Positions 30,179 through 41,194 are shown, numbered from the stretch's first letter. The stretch is 64,000 bases of DNA from Bacteroidota bacterium (GCA_016702705.1 JADJDM010000006.1:310001-374000), one strand, 5' to 3'. The notes: generated from the letters alone by a model not told the origin. A program made the numbers and translations.

Positions 30179-33100
30179 TTAATCGTTCTTCACGATTTTT
30201 ATAATAGCATCGCCTGTGTTTGATTTAACTTTAACAAGATATACACCATTTGATAATTCAGATAAATTCAATGTAAATTTATTACTATTAGACACTTCAT
30301 TCATCACCAAATTACCTAATGAATTATAAACCTCTATTTTATCGTTAATAGCAATTCCATTAAAATTAAAAATACCTTTTGATGGATTTGGATAAACAAT
30401 AATAGTTGTTTTACTAGATAACACGTTTGACTTAATGCCAACACTTGCAATATTTACGCAAGCACTTGTATCTGAACATGAACCAACTGTTACTACAACT
30501 GCATAATCTCCATTTGATGTTGCTGTGAAAGATGCATTTGTTTCTCCACTAAGTTGAGTATTATTACTACAATCAATCCATTGATAAGTTGCACCTATTG
30601 CATTAGCCGTAATAGTCTCCGCACTTACATTAGTTGTAAGGTCGATTACACTTTCAACCGTTAAATTGGTAGTAACTGTTGAATCACAACCATTCATTGC
30701 TACTAATACATCTGTATAAGTACCATTTGCCGAATATGAACTTGAACCTACAATTACACTTTGTCCTGCACACACCGTAAAAGATTGAGAACTTGCAATT
30801 GCTGCCGATTCCGTAATTGTTGCTGAAGAAACACTCGAACATCCATTCACATCAGTAACAGTATAAGTATAAACTCCCGCTGCTAAATTAATTGCACTTA
30901 CGGTTGTTTGTCCATCCGACCATGCATAACTATATGATCCTGTACCTCCTGTAGAAGATGCTTCTAAAATTCCAGTTGTTCCACCATTACAAAGTACATT
31001 TGTTTGTGAGGCTATACTAGTTGAAATCGCAGAAGGTTCCGTTATAGTTACACTTGAAGTAGCCGTACATCCATTTGCATCTGTAACTGTATAAGTATAA
31101 ACGCCGGCACCTAAACTAGGCGCGACTGCAGTTGGCTGTCCGTTTGACCAAGCAAAAGAGTATGCTCCTGTACCTCCTATTACTGTTCCTGTTGCTTCTG
31201 CATTACTAGAACCGTTACATGAAATCTGCGCTCCGTTATAATTTGATGTTACTGCTGCTGTTGCAGAAAGAGCGGAAGTTGGCTGCGTTACAGTTGCTGA
31301 TGAAGTGCTTGAACATCCATTAACATCAGTAACAGTATAAGTATAAACTCCTGCTGCTAAATTATTAGCAGTTGCTGTTGTTTGACCATCTGACCATAAG
31401 TAAGAATAAGCTCCTGTTCCGCCTGTTGTTGATGTAGTTATTTCTCCAGTTGTTCCACCATTACAAAGTACATTTGTTTGCGAGTCTAGGTTAGTTGATA
31501 GTGCTGTTGGTTCTGTTATAGCAACTGAAGATGAACTTGTACATCCATTTGCATCCGTTACTGTATAAGAATATACAGCCGCACCAAGATTAGTCGCTAA
31601 TGCAGTTATTTGACCATTTGACCAAACATAAGTGTATGCTCCTGTTCCACCAGTTGCTGTTGCTGTTGCCTCTGCATCATTAACACCATTACATGAAATT
31701 TGTGAACCATTGTAATTTGATGTTACCATTGCTGATGAAGATATTGCAGTTGTTGGTTCTGTAATAGTACCTGTTGAACTTGTTGAACAGCCATTAACAT
31801 CGGTAACTGTATACGTATAAACTCCAGCAGATAAATTAATCGCTGTTGCTGTAGTTTGACCATTTGACCAAACGTAACTATATGATCCTGTACCTCCAGT
31901 TGAAGATGCAGTTAAAGTTCCTGTTGTTCCACCATTACAAAGTACATCTGTTTGTGAACCTACATTAGTTGAAACTGCAGCAGGCGCCGTAATCGTTAAA
32001 CTTGATGTAGCTGTACATCCATTTACATCTGTTACAGTGTAAGTATAAACACCCGCACTCAAATTAGGTGCAATTGCAGTAGGTTGTCCATTTGCCCAAG
32101 CATACGAATATGACCCTGCGCCTCCAGTTGCGGTTGCCATTGCTACTGCATCTGACATTCCATTACATGAAATTTGCGAACCATTATAATTTGATGTTAC
32201 TGCTGCTGAAACTAATAAAGAAGTAGCTGGTTGTGTAAGGTTAAATGGTTGAATTATTACACATCCATTTAAATCTGTAACTGTACATGTATAAACTTGG
32301 GCAGTTAATCCATTAACTGATGTTGTTCCATCTCCTGTTGGATTACCTGGTGTCCAATCATAAGTATATCCACCTACTCCACCAGTTGGAATATCAATTG
32401 CTGCTGCTCCATTTGAACCACCAAAACATGCAAGGTTTGTTTGTGATACTGGAACCACTGATAAAGTTGTTGGTGCTGTAAGGTTAAAAGTTTGTGTTGC
32501 AGTGCATCCATTTGCATCCGTAACGGTACTGGTATAAACTTGAGCGGTTAATCCGTTAACTGATAATGTTCCATCTCCTGTTGGATTGCCAGGAGTCCAA
32601 TTATAATTGTATGTTCCTGTTCCACCTGTTGGTGTGTTAATTTCCGCTGCCCCATTTGAACCACCAAAACAAGCGATATTTGTTTGTGAAGCTGCAGTTA
32701 CAACTAAAGCTGTTGGTGCTGTAACGTTAATAGTTTGCGCTGCAGTACACGAATTTGCATCGGTTACTGTGCACGTATAAGCTTGAGCTATTAAACCTGT
32801 AACTGATGCTGTTCCGTCACCTGTTGGGTTACCTGGGGCCCAATCATAAGTGTACACTCCTGCTCCACCGCTGGCCAAAATAGTAGCTGAACCGTTTGAT
32901 CCGCCATTACAGGACACATTTGTAATTGAAACAGTATTCGTAGTAATAGCTGAGCCCGAACCTGTTCCTTGAATTGAAAAATCATAAATTAATTCACTAC
33001 AGTCATCTGTTTTAATGGATACTGTGGCACTTCTAGTACCTGCTGCAGAGGGATCAAATGACACTTCAAAAGTGGTAGATCCTCCAGGAGAAATTGATAA

Positions 33101-33956
33101 CAATGGATTTGAGATAATTGCAAAATCAGAAGCATGTGTCCCTTGAATCGTAGGATTTTCAATCGTTAAATTAGTTGTACCTAGATTTTGAACAGTATAC
33201 GTATTAATCATTTGACCACTACAGAAATTTTGTGCCCCGAAATCCGTACCATCAGTTGTGTTTGGCGTATTATCATTATCTAATATATTATTAGCACCGT
33301 TACCGACAACATTAATTTCTGAAGCTGGAGTAAGAGTATAGCTAATTGCATAACTATGCACACATAACACTCCTGTTCCGCTAGGTGAATCATCAATAGC
33401 ACTTAAACTCCATGTTCCGTGTGGATTATCCCCCTGACCAATTATTTGGATCATTTGGAACTCCTGTTAAGGGCTGATTATTTGGAGCAAATGTACCATT
33501 AATTGGTTGTGATGCAGGAAGTAATGTTTGTCCAGATTGATTAAATGTAGTTGTTACACCTAGTACTTGATTAGAACCCGACCAAGATGAAGTAGTCCCA
33601 AAAAAACCTGCCAGACTTCCAGAAGCTGCAAAAAATTGAGTTGAAGGACTACCTCCGGAAAATTGCATGGCAAATCCAACCTCGCTTAAATTTACCGCCC
33701 CAGCGGTTGGTGCTATACACGACCCTTGGGTTTTTGACCATGTAACCGAAATACTTATGTCGCATATTTTGTATCCAACAGGAAAATCAACACCTTCAAT
33801 AATAGCTATTGAGGTCCCCACAAAATTACCTGCAAGGGGAGTAGCTTCAGCTGCAAAATTAGTATTTACGCTTTTAGTTACTTCAAGTACCTGTGCCTTA
33901 ATTTGCAAGAAAAAAATAAATGATAATAGGAAGAAAATAGTTTTTCTTGTTTTCAT
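30179..33956 (-). CDS. T9SS type A SprB-repeat adhesin with P domain, one frameshift
   Basis: Two frames (33426-33956 and 30179-33454) form one 1258-residue protein after removing a base from the C5 run at 33430-33434; the join reads PNNWSGDNPHGTWSLSAIDD. The start is ATG 33956, before the signal peptide MKTRKTIFFLLSFIFFLQIKA. The ATG at 33992 is rejected because the -7 promoter box lies at 33980-33987. The order is: a proprotein-convertase P-like domain (GTWSLSAIDDSPSGTG), a choice-of-anchor D domain (EINVVGNGANNI, FEVSFDPSAAGTRSATV), about nine SprB-like repeats (CFGGSNGAA, CNGGTTG, YSYVWSNGQTTA, VYTYTVTDVNGC), an Ig-like module and a type A sorting domain (VYPNPSKGIFNF to AIIKIV). SprB-type repeats are typical of gliding and attachment adhesins. 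Confidence 0.85.
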
Positions 33957-33979
33957 GGCTTTAGTTAAAAGATTATCCG

Positions 33980-33987
33980 CAAAGGTA
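33980..33987 (-). promoter_or_regulatory. -7 box of the SprB-repeat gene
   Basis: TACCTTTG on the minus strand matches TAnnTTTG and lies 23 bp before the chosen ATG. No good -33 box is seen. Confidence 0.45.
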
Positions 33988-34163
33988 ATCACTATTATCC
34001 GCTAAATCTAGCGCTGTGATTTTTTCTTCTTCAATAGGTTGATTATCAAACGTCATTTTTGCAAATAAATTAAGCTCACTTTGCTTCTAGGCATAATGAG
34101 TCTAGATATTTCGGTTCTTCTTATTTAATATCTCTGTCAAGCTGGACGAGTGAGGTGTAATTA

Positions 34164-34191
34164 AAAATGCTGAACATTTGCTCTGCATTTT
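34164..34191 (-). terminator. Likely terminator of the U32 gene
   Basis: AAAATGC and GCATTTT form a 7-bp stem with a 14-base loop that can pair internally, followed by T-rich sequence on the minus strand, 11 bp after the stop at 34203. Confidence 0.5.
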
Positions 34192-34202
34192 CTAATAAAA
34201 AC

Positions 34203-36080
34203 TTACCTACTCAATTGACTCTCCTGATCTTCTATTTCAAACTCAGCATCCTTTTCCCAAATTTCCATTTCGCAGGGTTTGCAGTTGAATTTCAGTTTGT
34301 ATTCTAATTCACCTTGTTTTAACACCAAAGGCTCTACTACTTTCTCCCCCATTGTTTCACGTTGAAAACGTGCGCATTTACCTAACTCGTATTTTACACA
34401 ATACTTGGTTGTCATTACGCGTGATTTGCCTGGGTCCCATTGCAGCTCAAAAGCTTTTTCAATTTCGGTTACACCGTGGCGTTTGTAAAAGGCACGTGCC
34501 ATGTGGTTGGCAACATTATAAGTAAAATCTAATTGTGTAACTGGATATGGATGATCGGTTTTTTTAATTTGAAATTCTTCGCGGTGATATTCTTTTATAC
34601 GGATATCAATCAATTGTTCTAACACAACTCTACGCGCTTCATTAATTTTTGAGATTGGTAAAAACCAATTGTTCGAAAATTGAATATCTATTGCATCAAC
34701 TATAAAAGGTGTGTTACCTGTTTTAGAAAGATTCTTTTGAATATTTGGCAAAGTTGATTCACCATTCTTCGCTACTTCTTTTTCTGATTCAATAGTTGAA
34801 ACACTAACATGTCCATCTTCATCTGTAGCTGTTAATTCAAAGCCTGTAGTAGTTTCTATGAATTTAAAATTAACACCAATTTTTCTAACAGCACTATCTT
34901 CACGCTCCACTAATCTATTAAACTCTGCATCCGAGTTTCGATAAATCATGGTACCTACTGTTAATGGTTTAAAGGTGTTGGGCACAACAATATCATTAAT
35001 AATAATATTTACTTGCGCTCCATCAGCTTCTCCATTTTCATTTATGAAGTAAAGACCATCACCATTATTTAGTTTCTCAAAATTTTCGATAACATAACCG
35101 TTTGCTTTAACTTCTAAAACTTTTCCAATAATTTGCCCCTGCGATTTTGGTGTATCCCATGAACCTATTTTTTCCTTGCGTTTGTTTACAAAGTAATCAG
35201 TGTACCCTCGGTTAAAACTTCTGTCCATCTCTGGCTCAAAGTTGTGGAAGGTGCGGCCAGATGAAGCTTTAATGTATTTATCTGTTCCTGCTAAAAACAA
35301 ATCCAATTTCTTTCTTAAATACGAAACATTATTTTTAACGTACACCATATCTTTTAAGCGACCTTCAATTTTAAAAGAAGTAACTCCTACTTCAATTAAA
35401 CTTGGTAATTGATCGCTTAAGTCTAAATCTTTAATCGATAATAAATGTGAGCTTGATAATAATGTTTTACCAGTACCATCAATTAAGTTATAAGGTAATC
35501 TGCAATTTTGCGCGCATGAACCGCGGTTAGCACTACGCTCGCCATTTGCCACGCTCATATAACAATTACCACTAAATGAAACGCACAATGCACCTGAAAC
35601 AAAAAACTCTAACTCAACATCACTTGCTTCGTGTATTTCTTTAATTTGATCTAAGTTTAATTCGCGTGCTAATACTACACGTTTCATTCCTGCATCCGCT
35701 AAAAACTTCACATGCTTTGGGTCGCGGTTATTTGCTTGTGTACTTGCGTGTATAACAATTGGAGGCAAATCCATTTCAAGCACTGCCATATCTTGAACAA
35801 TTAAAGCATCAACACCAATGTTATATAATTCGTGAATTAAGTTTTTACAATCTTCTAATTCGTTATCGTACAAAATAGTATTAACCACTACAAACACTTG
35901 CGCTTTAAACAAGTGAGCGTACTCCACTAAGTCTGCAATATCTTCAAGTGAGTTAGTTGCATTGGAGCGAGCACCAAATTGCGGCGCACCAATATAAACA
36001 GCATCTGCTCCAGCATTAATGGCAGCCATACCTTGAACTAAGTTTTTGGCTGGGGCTAATATTTCTACTTTCTTTTTCAT
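34203..36080 (-). CDS. Peptidase U32 family protein (RlhA/TrhP-like)
   Basis: The product of about 625 residues begins MKKKVEILAPAKNLVQG and matches the U32 family: ADAVYIGAPQFGARSNA, VQDMAVL, IHASTQANNRD, ELEFFVSGALCVSFSGNCYM, and GERSANRGSCAQNCRLPY with its conserved cysteines. A second cysteine group lies near the C-terminus (CVKYELGKCARFQ, FNCKPCEMEIW). U32 proteins once thought to be proteases include RlhA and TrhP, which hydroxylate rRNA or tRNA; this long form could be either. An alternative ATG at 36098 would add six residues. It converges with nothing and lies next to the CRISPR locus without clear functional linkage. Confidence 0.87.
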   Translation of the reverse strand: MKKKVEILAPAKNLVQGMAAINAGADAVYIGAPQFGARSNATNSLEDIADLVEYAHLFKAQVFVVVNTILYDNELEDCKNLIHELYNIGVDALIVQDMAVLEMDLPPIVIHASTQANNRDPKHVKFLADAGMKRVVLARELNLDQIKEIHEASDVELEFFVSGALCVSFSGNCYMSVANGERSANRGSCAQNCRLPYNLIDGTGKTLLSSSHLLSIKDLDLSDQLPSLIEVGVTSFKIEGRLKDMVYVKNNVSYLRKKLDLFLAGTDKYIKASSGRTFHNFEPEMDRSFNRGYTDYFVNKRKEKIGSWDTPKSQGQIIGKVLEVKANGYVIENFEKLNNGDGLYFINENGEADGAQVNIIINDIVVPNTFKPLTVGTMIYRNSDAEFNRLVEREDSAVRKIGVNFKFIETTTGFELTATDEDGHVSVSTIESEKEVAKNGESTLPNIQKNLSKTGNTPFIVDAIDIQFSNNWFLPISKINEARRVVLEQLIDIRIKEYHREEFQIKKTDHPYPVTQLDFTYNVANHMARAFYKRHGVTEIEKAFELQWDPGKSRVMTTKYCVKYELGKCARFQRETMGEKVVEPLVLKQGELEYKLKFNCKPCEMEIWEKDAEFEIEDQESQLSR

Positions 36081-36198
36081 CTTAGCTGCAAAGGTCATGA
36101 ATTATTGGGAGGATAGCAAGAAAGATGAAGATAAATAAAAAACACCTAAAAGGTAGAAATACCCTTGTTTGATTTGAACTTCTTTACTAAATTGCATT

Positions 36199-36280
36199 AA
36201 AAAAAGCGACCCACTTGCGCGGGCCACTTTAGATGTTTTCACAACGGAATAATCCTTATTGTGATTTGCTTCAAATTGTA
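36199..36280 (-). ncRNA. tracrRNA of the type II-C system
   Basis: On the minus strand 36280-36259 is a 22-nt anti-repeat, complementary to nt 2-24 of the crRNA-strand repeat with one bulged base. It is followed by a stem-loop (CACAATAAGGATTATTCCGTTGTG) of the form seen in Bacteroidota tracrRNAs. A GC-rich hairpin (GTGGCCC...GGGTCGC) and a seven-base T-run ending at 36199 act as terminator. The RNA would be about 82 nt. Its promoter is at 36284-36315. It is transcribed away from cas9 and fixes the crRNA strand as minus. Confidence 0.88.
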
Positions 36281-36283
36281 GAA

Positions 36284-36315
36284 CAAATATAATTTAATTA
36301 TTTATATATGACAAA
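36284..36315 (-). promoter_or_regulatory. tracrRNA promoter overlapping the cas9 start
   Basis: On the minus strand TTTG (36315-36312), a 20-bp spacer and TATATTTG (36291-36284) are a perfect match to the Bacteroidota promoter. The expected start site falls at or near the first base of the anti-repeat. The -33 box lies inside cas9 codons 2-3. Confidence 0.75.
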
Positions 36316-39300
36316 AAGAATTTTAGGTTTGGATTTAGGGACAACTTCGATAGGTTGGGCGATTGTAAATGAAGCGAATGATGAAAAGGAAAAATCCGAA
36401 ATTATCAAACTTGGTGTGAGAGTAAATCCATTAACTGTTGATGAGCAACAAAACTTTGAAAAGGGCAAGAGCATAACAACTAATGCTGATAGAACCCTAA
36501 AACGAAGCATGCGTAGAAACCTGCAACGCTTTAAACTGAGAAAAGAAAATCTGATTTCACTTCTAAAAGAATATAAATTCATTAATGATGAATCAATTTT
36601 ATCTGAAAACGGCAATAAAACAACATTTGAAACTTATAGATTACGAGCAAAAGCAGCGACGGAACAAATAAGCCTAGAAGAATTAGCCCGAGTTTTATTA
36701 ATGATTAATAAAAAACGAGGATACAAAAGTAGCAGAAAAGCCAAATCACAAGATGAAGGGCAGTTAATTGATGGGATGGAAATTGCAAAAAAACTTTATG
36801 AAGACAATATAACTCCTGGTCAGTTTGTATACCAAATACTAAAAGAAGGAAAAAAATACATTCCTGACTTTTATCGTTCTGATTTACAATCGGAATTTGA
36901 TAAAGTTTTTGATAAGCAATTATCATTTTACCCTAATGTGCTCACACTTGAATTAAAAAAAGAGTTACAAGGCAAAAAACGCGATGCTGTTTGGGCAATT
37001 TGCGCTAAAACTTTTAAAGAAAATGGAGTAGAATTAGTTGGCACTAAAAGACAAGGTAAAGCAACGGAACAAAAACTTGAAAACTATAATTGGAGAGTTA
37101 AAGGATTATCTGAGCAATTAAATTTGGAAGAATTAGTTATTGTGTTGCAACAAATAAACATTCAGATAAACGGTTCGAGCGGATACCTTGGCGCTATAAG
37201 TGATAGAAGCAAAGAATTGTATTTCAACAAACAAACTGTTGGGCAATATTTAATGGCTCAATTAGATGAAAACGCGCATACAAAATTAAAAAATCAAGTT
37301 TTCTATCGCCAAGATTATTTAGATGAATTCAACACGATTTGGGAAACACAAGCTAAATTTCATGAAGTTCTAATAACTGAATTAAAATCAGAAATACGCG
37401 ACATTACAATCTTTTATCAACGTAGATTAAAGAGTCAAAAGGGCTTAGTGAGTTTTTGTGAATTTGAAAACAGACAAATAGAAATAACAATTGAAGGAAA
37501 GAAAAAAACAAAAACAGTTGGTTTTAAAGTTTGTCCTAAATCATCACCATTATTTCAAGAGTTTAAAATTTGGCAGATTATAAATAATTTACAGATAATT
37601 CAAAAAGACAATGGCAACAAACAATTTTTAGAACAGGAGCAAAAAGAGATTTTATACAAGGAATTGAGTTTTAAGGATAAATTATCTAAAAATGAAGCTT
37701 TAAAATTGCTTTTTGAAAATCATAAAGAATTAGATTTTAATTTTAAAGACATAGAAGGAAACAGAACACAAGCTTCCATTTATCGTGCCTTCCAAACTAT
37801 TTTAGAATTGAATGGATATGAGCACGATTTTAGTAAAATGAATGCAGATGAAATTTTAGAAATTGTTCAGTCAGTATTTATTGACCTCGGATATAATACT
37901 GAAATTTTGAAATTCAACTCTGCATTAGAAGATGAAGCTTTTGAAAACCAAGCTGCGTTTCAATTATGGCATTTATTATATTCATTTGAAGGTGACAATT
38001 CAAATACTGGAAACGAAAAATTGATACAGCAATTAATTGATAAATATGGCTTTGCTAGAGAATATGCAGTCATTTTATCAAACATTAGCTTTCAGCCCGA
38101 CTATGGTAGTTTAAGCACAAAGGCTATTCGCAAAATATTGCCGCATTTAAAAGAAGGTAATGAATTTAGTGTTGCATGCACGCTTGCTGGATACAAACAC
38201 TCAAAAGCATCTTTAACAAAAGACGAAAAAGAAAAGAAAACTTTAAAAAACAAACTTGATATCCTTCCAAAAAATAGCCTTCGAAATCCAGTAGTTGAAA
38301 AAATACTGAATCAAATGATTAACGTTGTAAATACTAGCATTGATGTATATGGTAAACCCGACGAAATCAGAATTGAGTTAGCTCGTGAATTGAAAAAAAG
38401 CGCAAAAGAAAGAGAGGAATTAACAAATGCTATCAGCAAATCAACCACTGACCATGAAAAGTATAGAGCAACCCTTAAAAAAGAATTTGGTTTATCTAAT
38501 GTAAGTCGTAATGATATTATTCGTTATAAATTATATTTAGAGTTGGAACACAGAGGTTTTAAAACGCTTTATTCTGAAACATACATCGAACCAAATAAAC
38601 TATTTAGTAAAGAATTCGACATTGAACATATTATTCCACAATCTCGTTTATTTGACGATTCCTTCTCAAATAAAACATTAGAAAGCAGAAGTGTTAACAT
38701 AGAAAAAGCTAATGAAACCGCTTACGATTATATATTGGCTAAACAAGGTGAAAACGGAATAAAAGAATACATGAGTCGTATAGATGACATGTACAAAGCA
38801 GGGAAGTTTTCTAAAACAAAATACAACAAACTAAAAATGAAGGGCGCTGATATCCCTTCAGATTTTATTGCGCGTGATTTAAGAGATACGCAATACATTG
38901 CAAAAAAAGCTAAAGAAATTTTAGAAGAATTAGTTAAAGACGTTATTTCAACAAGTGGATTTGTTACAGATAGATTGCGTGAGGATTGGCAGTTAATTGA
39001 CATAATGAAAGAGTTGAACTGGGACAAGTACAATAAGCTTGGTTTAACTGAAGTAATTGAAAATCGTGAAGGTCATAAAATTGAAAGAATAAAAGACTGG
39101 ACAAAGCGTAACGACCACCGCCACCATGCAATGGATGCGCTTACAATTGCATTTACAAAAAGATCTCACATTCAATATTTAAACAACCTTAATGCAAGAA
39201 GTGATAAATCTGGCAGTATTTATGGCATTGAAACTAAAGAGTTATACAGGGACAAGAATAACAGACTTAGGTTTAAACCACCTTTTCCCTTAGATGATTT

Positions 39301-40447
39301 TAGAGCTGAGGCTAAAAAGCATCTTGAAAATACACTTGTTTCTATTAAAGCTAAAAACAAGGTAACAACCATTAACATTAATACCACTAAAAAGAAAAAC
39401 GGCTTAAACAAAAAGAAACAGCTAACACCACGTGGGCAATTGCATTTAGAAACAATCTATGGTAGCTCGCAACAATATGTAACAAAAGAAGAAAAAGTTG
39501 GAGCTAACTTTGATAAAAAATTAATTGCAACTATTGCTAATAAAAAATGTAGAGAAGCTTTATTAAAAAGACTACTTGAATTTGACAGCGACCCTAAAAA
39601 AGCGTTTACAGGTAAAAACAGTTTAGATAAAAATCCATTGTACTTTGATGAACTTCAAACTTATAAAGTTCCTTTAAAAGTTAAAACCGTTGCTCTAGAA
39701 ACAATTTATACAATAAGAAAAGACATTTCGCCTGATTTAAAAATTGATAAAGTTGTTGACCCAACAATAAAAAAAGTACTTGAAGCTCGATTAAAAGAAC
39801 ATAACAACGACCCTAAAAAAGCATTCTCTAACTTAGATGAAAACCCTATTTGGTTAAATAAAGAAAAGGGAATTCAAATTAAACGAGTTACCATTACAGG
39901 CATCAATAATGCACAGGCACTCCATTCTAAAAAAGACAAAGAAGGTAAATTAATTGTAGACGAAAATGGAAACACAATACCTGTAGATTTTGTAAATACT
40001 GGAAACAATCATCATGTTGCGATTTATAAAGACGACAAGGGTAATTTACATGAAAATGTAGTTTCCTTTTTTGATGCCACAACAAGAGTTAATTTAGGCT
40101 TACCAATTATTGACAAAACTTATAAAGAGAAGGAAGGTTGGCAGTTTTTGTTTAGCATGAAACAAAACGAATACTTTGTTTTTCCCAATGAAACAACAGG
40201 GTTTAATCCAAACGAAACAGACTTATTAAATCCAGATAATTATGGTTCTATTAGCTCTAATTTATATAGAGTGCAGAAATTCACAGTTAAGGATTACTTT
40301 TTTAGACATCATTTAGAAACAAATGTTCAATCTGATAATAAATTAAAAGGTATTACTTGGCTAAGAACGGGTTTAAACAATATTAATAACATAGTAAAAG
40401 TCCGGGGTAATCACATTGGTCAAATAGTTTCAGTTGGCGAATATTAA
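36308..40447 (+). CDS. cas9: Type II-C CRISPR effector nuclease Cas9
   Basis: The 1379-residue protein has all Cas9 parts: RuvC-I with Asp9 (ILGLDLGTTSIGWAIV), an arginine-rich bridge helix at about 60-85 (RTLKRSMRRNLQRFKLRKEN), a long recognition lobe, RuvC-II with Glu690 (IRIELAREL), HNH with catalytic His774 (FDIEHIIPQSRLFDDSFSNK), RuvC-III with His940 and Asp943 (RNDHRHHAMDAL) and a C-terminal PAM-interacting region with two related DPKKAF blocks. All catalytic residues are present, so cleavage of crRNA-matched DNA is expected. Size and sequence fit the long II-C Cas9s of Bacteroidota. Cas1 and Cas2 follow, and no csn2 or cas4 is present. The next gene is a RAYT, 11 bp downstream. No clear plus-strand promoter was seen in the 209-bp upstream gap, which is mostly taken up by the tracrRNA. 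Confidence 0.97.
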   Translation: MTKRILGLDLGTTSIGWAIVNEANDEKEKSEIIKLGVRVNPLTVDEQQNFEKGKSITTNADRTLKRSMRRNLQRFKLRKENLISLLKEYKFINDESILSENGNKTTFETYRLRAKAATEQISLEELARVLLMINKKRGYKSSRKAKSQDEGQLIDGMEIAKKLYEDNITPGQFVYQILKEGKKYIPDFYRSDLQSEFDKVFDKQLSFYPNVLTLELKKELQGKKRDAVWAICAKTFKENGVELVGTKRQGKATEQKLENYNWRVKGLSEQLNLEELVIVLQQINIQINGSSGYLGAISDRSKELYFNKQTVGQYLMAQLDENAHTKLKNQVFYRQDYLDEFNTIWETQAKFHEVLITELKSEIRDITIFYQRRLKSQKGLVSFCEFENRQIEITIEGKKKTKTVGFKVCPKSSPLFQEFKIWQIINNLQIIQKDNGNKQFLEQEQKEILYKELSFKDKLSKNEALKLLFENHKELDFNFKDIEGNRTQASIYRAFQTILELNGYEHDFSKMNADEILEIVQSVFIDLGYNTEILKFNSALEDEAFENQAAFQLWHLLYSFEGDNSNTGNEKLIQQLIDKYGFAREYAVILSNISFQPDYGSLSTKAIRKILPHLKEGNEFSVACTLAGYKHSKASLTKDEKEKKTLKNKLDILPKNSLRNPVVEKILNQMINVVNTSIDVYGKPDEIRIELARELKKSAKEREELTNAISKSTTDHEKYRATLKKEFGLSNVSRNDIIRYKLYLELEHRGFKTLYSETYIEPNKLFSKEFDIEHIIPQSRLFDDSFSNKTLESRSVNIEKANETAYDYILAKQGENGIKEYMSRIDDMYKAGKFSKTKYNKLKMKGADIPSDFIARDLRDTQYIAKKAKEILEELVKDVISTSGFVTDRLREDWQLIDIMKELNWDKYNKLGLTEVIENREGHKIERIKDWTKRNDHRHHAMDALTIAFTKRSHIQYLNNLNARSDKSGSIYGIETKELYRDKNNRLRFKPPFPLDDFRAEAKKHLENTLVSIKAKNKVTTININTTKKKNGLNKKKQLTPRGQLHLETIYGSSQQYVTKEEKVGANFDKKLIATIANKKCREALLKRLLEFDSDPKKAFTGKNSLDKNPLYFDELQTYKVPLKVKTVALETIYTIRKDISPDLKIDKVVDPTIKKVLEARLKEHNNDPKKAFSNLDENPIWLNKEKGIQIKRVTITGINNAQALHSKKDKEGKLIVDENGNTIPVDFVNTGNNHHVAIYKDDKGNLHENVVSFFDATTRVNLGLPIIDKTYKEKEGWQFLFSMKQNEYFVFPNETTGFNPNETDLLNPDNYGSISSNLYRVQKFTVKDYFFRHHLETNVQSDNKLKGITWLRTGLNNINNIVKVRGNHIGQIVSVGEY

Positions 40448-40458
40448 AACGTAAGCTA

Positions 40459-41184
40459 ATGCGCGATAAATACCCCGAATTAGAGCCTGGTAGCTACTAT
40501 CATATTTACAACCGTGCTAATGGTAGTGAAAGGCTTTTTTTATCGGATGATAATTATCGTTTCTTTTTAAGGAAGTACTTGCAGTATATAGACCCTATTG
40601 TAAATACCTATTGCTATTGCTTGATGCCGAATCATTTTCATTTGCTTGTTCAGATTAAGAGTGAGGATGAGTTGATTCGTTTTTTTAATGCGCGCGCTGG
40701 AAAAAACCTTCTAGGTTTGCGTATTAAAGAAAAAAACGAAACAAATGAAACAAATACAAATATTGAATTAACTGGTAAAAACCTAGAAGGTTTGATTTCA
40801 ATTTTAGCAGAAAACACCGAGTTAACAAAAAACATCGAAAAATTTATTACCGCTCAATTCAGCAATTTCTTTAATTCTTACGCAAAAGCATTTAACAAAC
40901 AGCAAAACCGCCTCGGTAGTTTGTTTATGAAAACATTTAAACGCATTAAAATTAATGACGAAAAATATTTTCGTAATGTAGTCAACTACATTCATCATAA
41001 TGCTGTTGATGCTAAACTCTCATCAAAATTAGAGGATTGGCAATATTCATCTTATCATATTATTACTTCAAATGAAGAAACATTTTTAAAAAGAGAAGAA
41101 TTAATAGAATGGTTTCATGATTTAGAAAATTTTAAAATAGTACACCGTTTTGCACCAGAAGGAGGAGAAGATATAGATATTTAA
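40459..41184 (+). CDS. REP-associated tyrosine transposase (RAYT, Y1_Tnp)
   Basis: The 241-residue protein begins YPELEPGSYYHIYNRANGSE, typical of RAYTs. It has the HUH motif His59-Phe-His61 in CLMPNHFHLLVQ and a candidate nucleophilic Tyr177 (VVNYIHHNAV; Tyr170 is the alternative). RGSLF-like and WQYSSYH blocks complete the Y1_Tnp pattern. RAYTs are single-copy HUH endonucleases that cut REP palindromes as single strands. This one is inside the CRISPR operon, 11 bp after cas9 and 10 bp before cas1, with no visible target-site duplication and no flanking IS. A 14-bp inverted repeat (40705-40718 and 40779-40792) lies within the gene and encodes the variable GKNL.GL segments. The reading frame appears intact. 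Confidence 0.88.
   Translation: MRDKYPELEPGSYYHIYNRANGSERLFLSDDNYRFFLRKYLQYIDPIVNTYCYCLMPNHFHLLVQIKSEDELIRFFNARAGKNLLGLRIKEKNETNETNTNIELTGKNLEGLISILAENTELTKNIEKFITAQFSNFFNSYAKAFNKQQNRLGSLFMKTFKRIKINDEKYFRNVVNYIHHNAVDAKLSSKLEDWQYSSYHIITSNEETFLKREELIEWFHDLENFKIVHRFAPEGGEDIDI
40705..40792. repeat. Inverted palindromic pair inside the RAYT gene
   Basis: AACCTTCTAGGTTT (40705-40718) and its exact reverse complement AAACCTAGAAGGTT (40779-40792) face each other across 60 bp. Each arm is itself a hairpin, AACCT-TCT-AGGTT. The pair lies in the variable region between the HUH and Tyr motifs and stays in frame. Confidence 0.7.
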
Positions 41185-41194
41185 ACCCAACACC

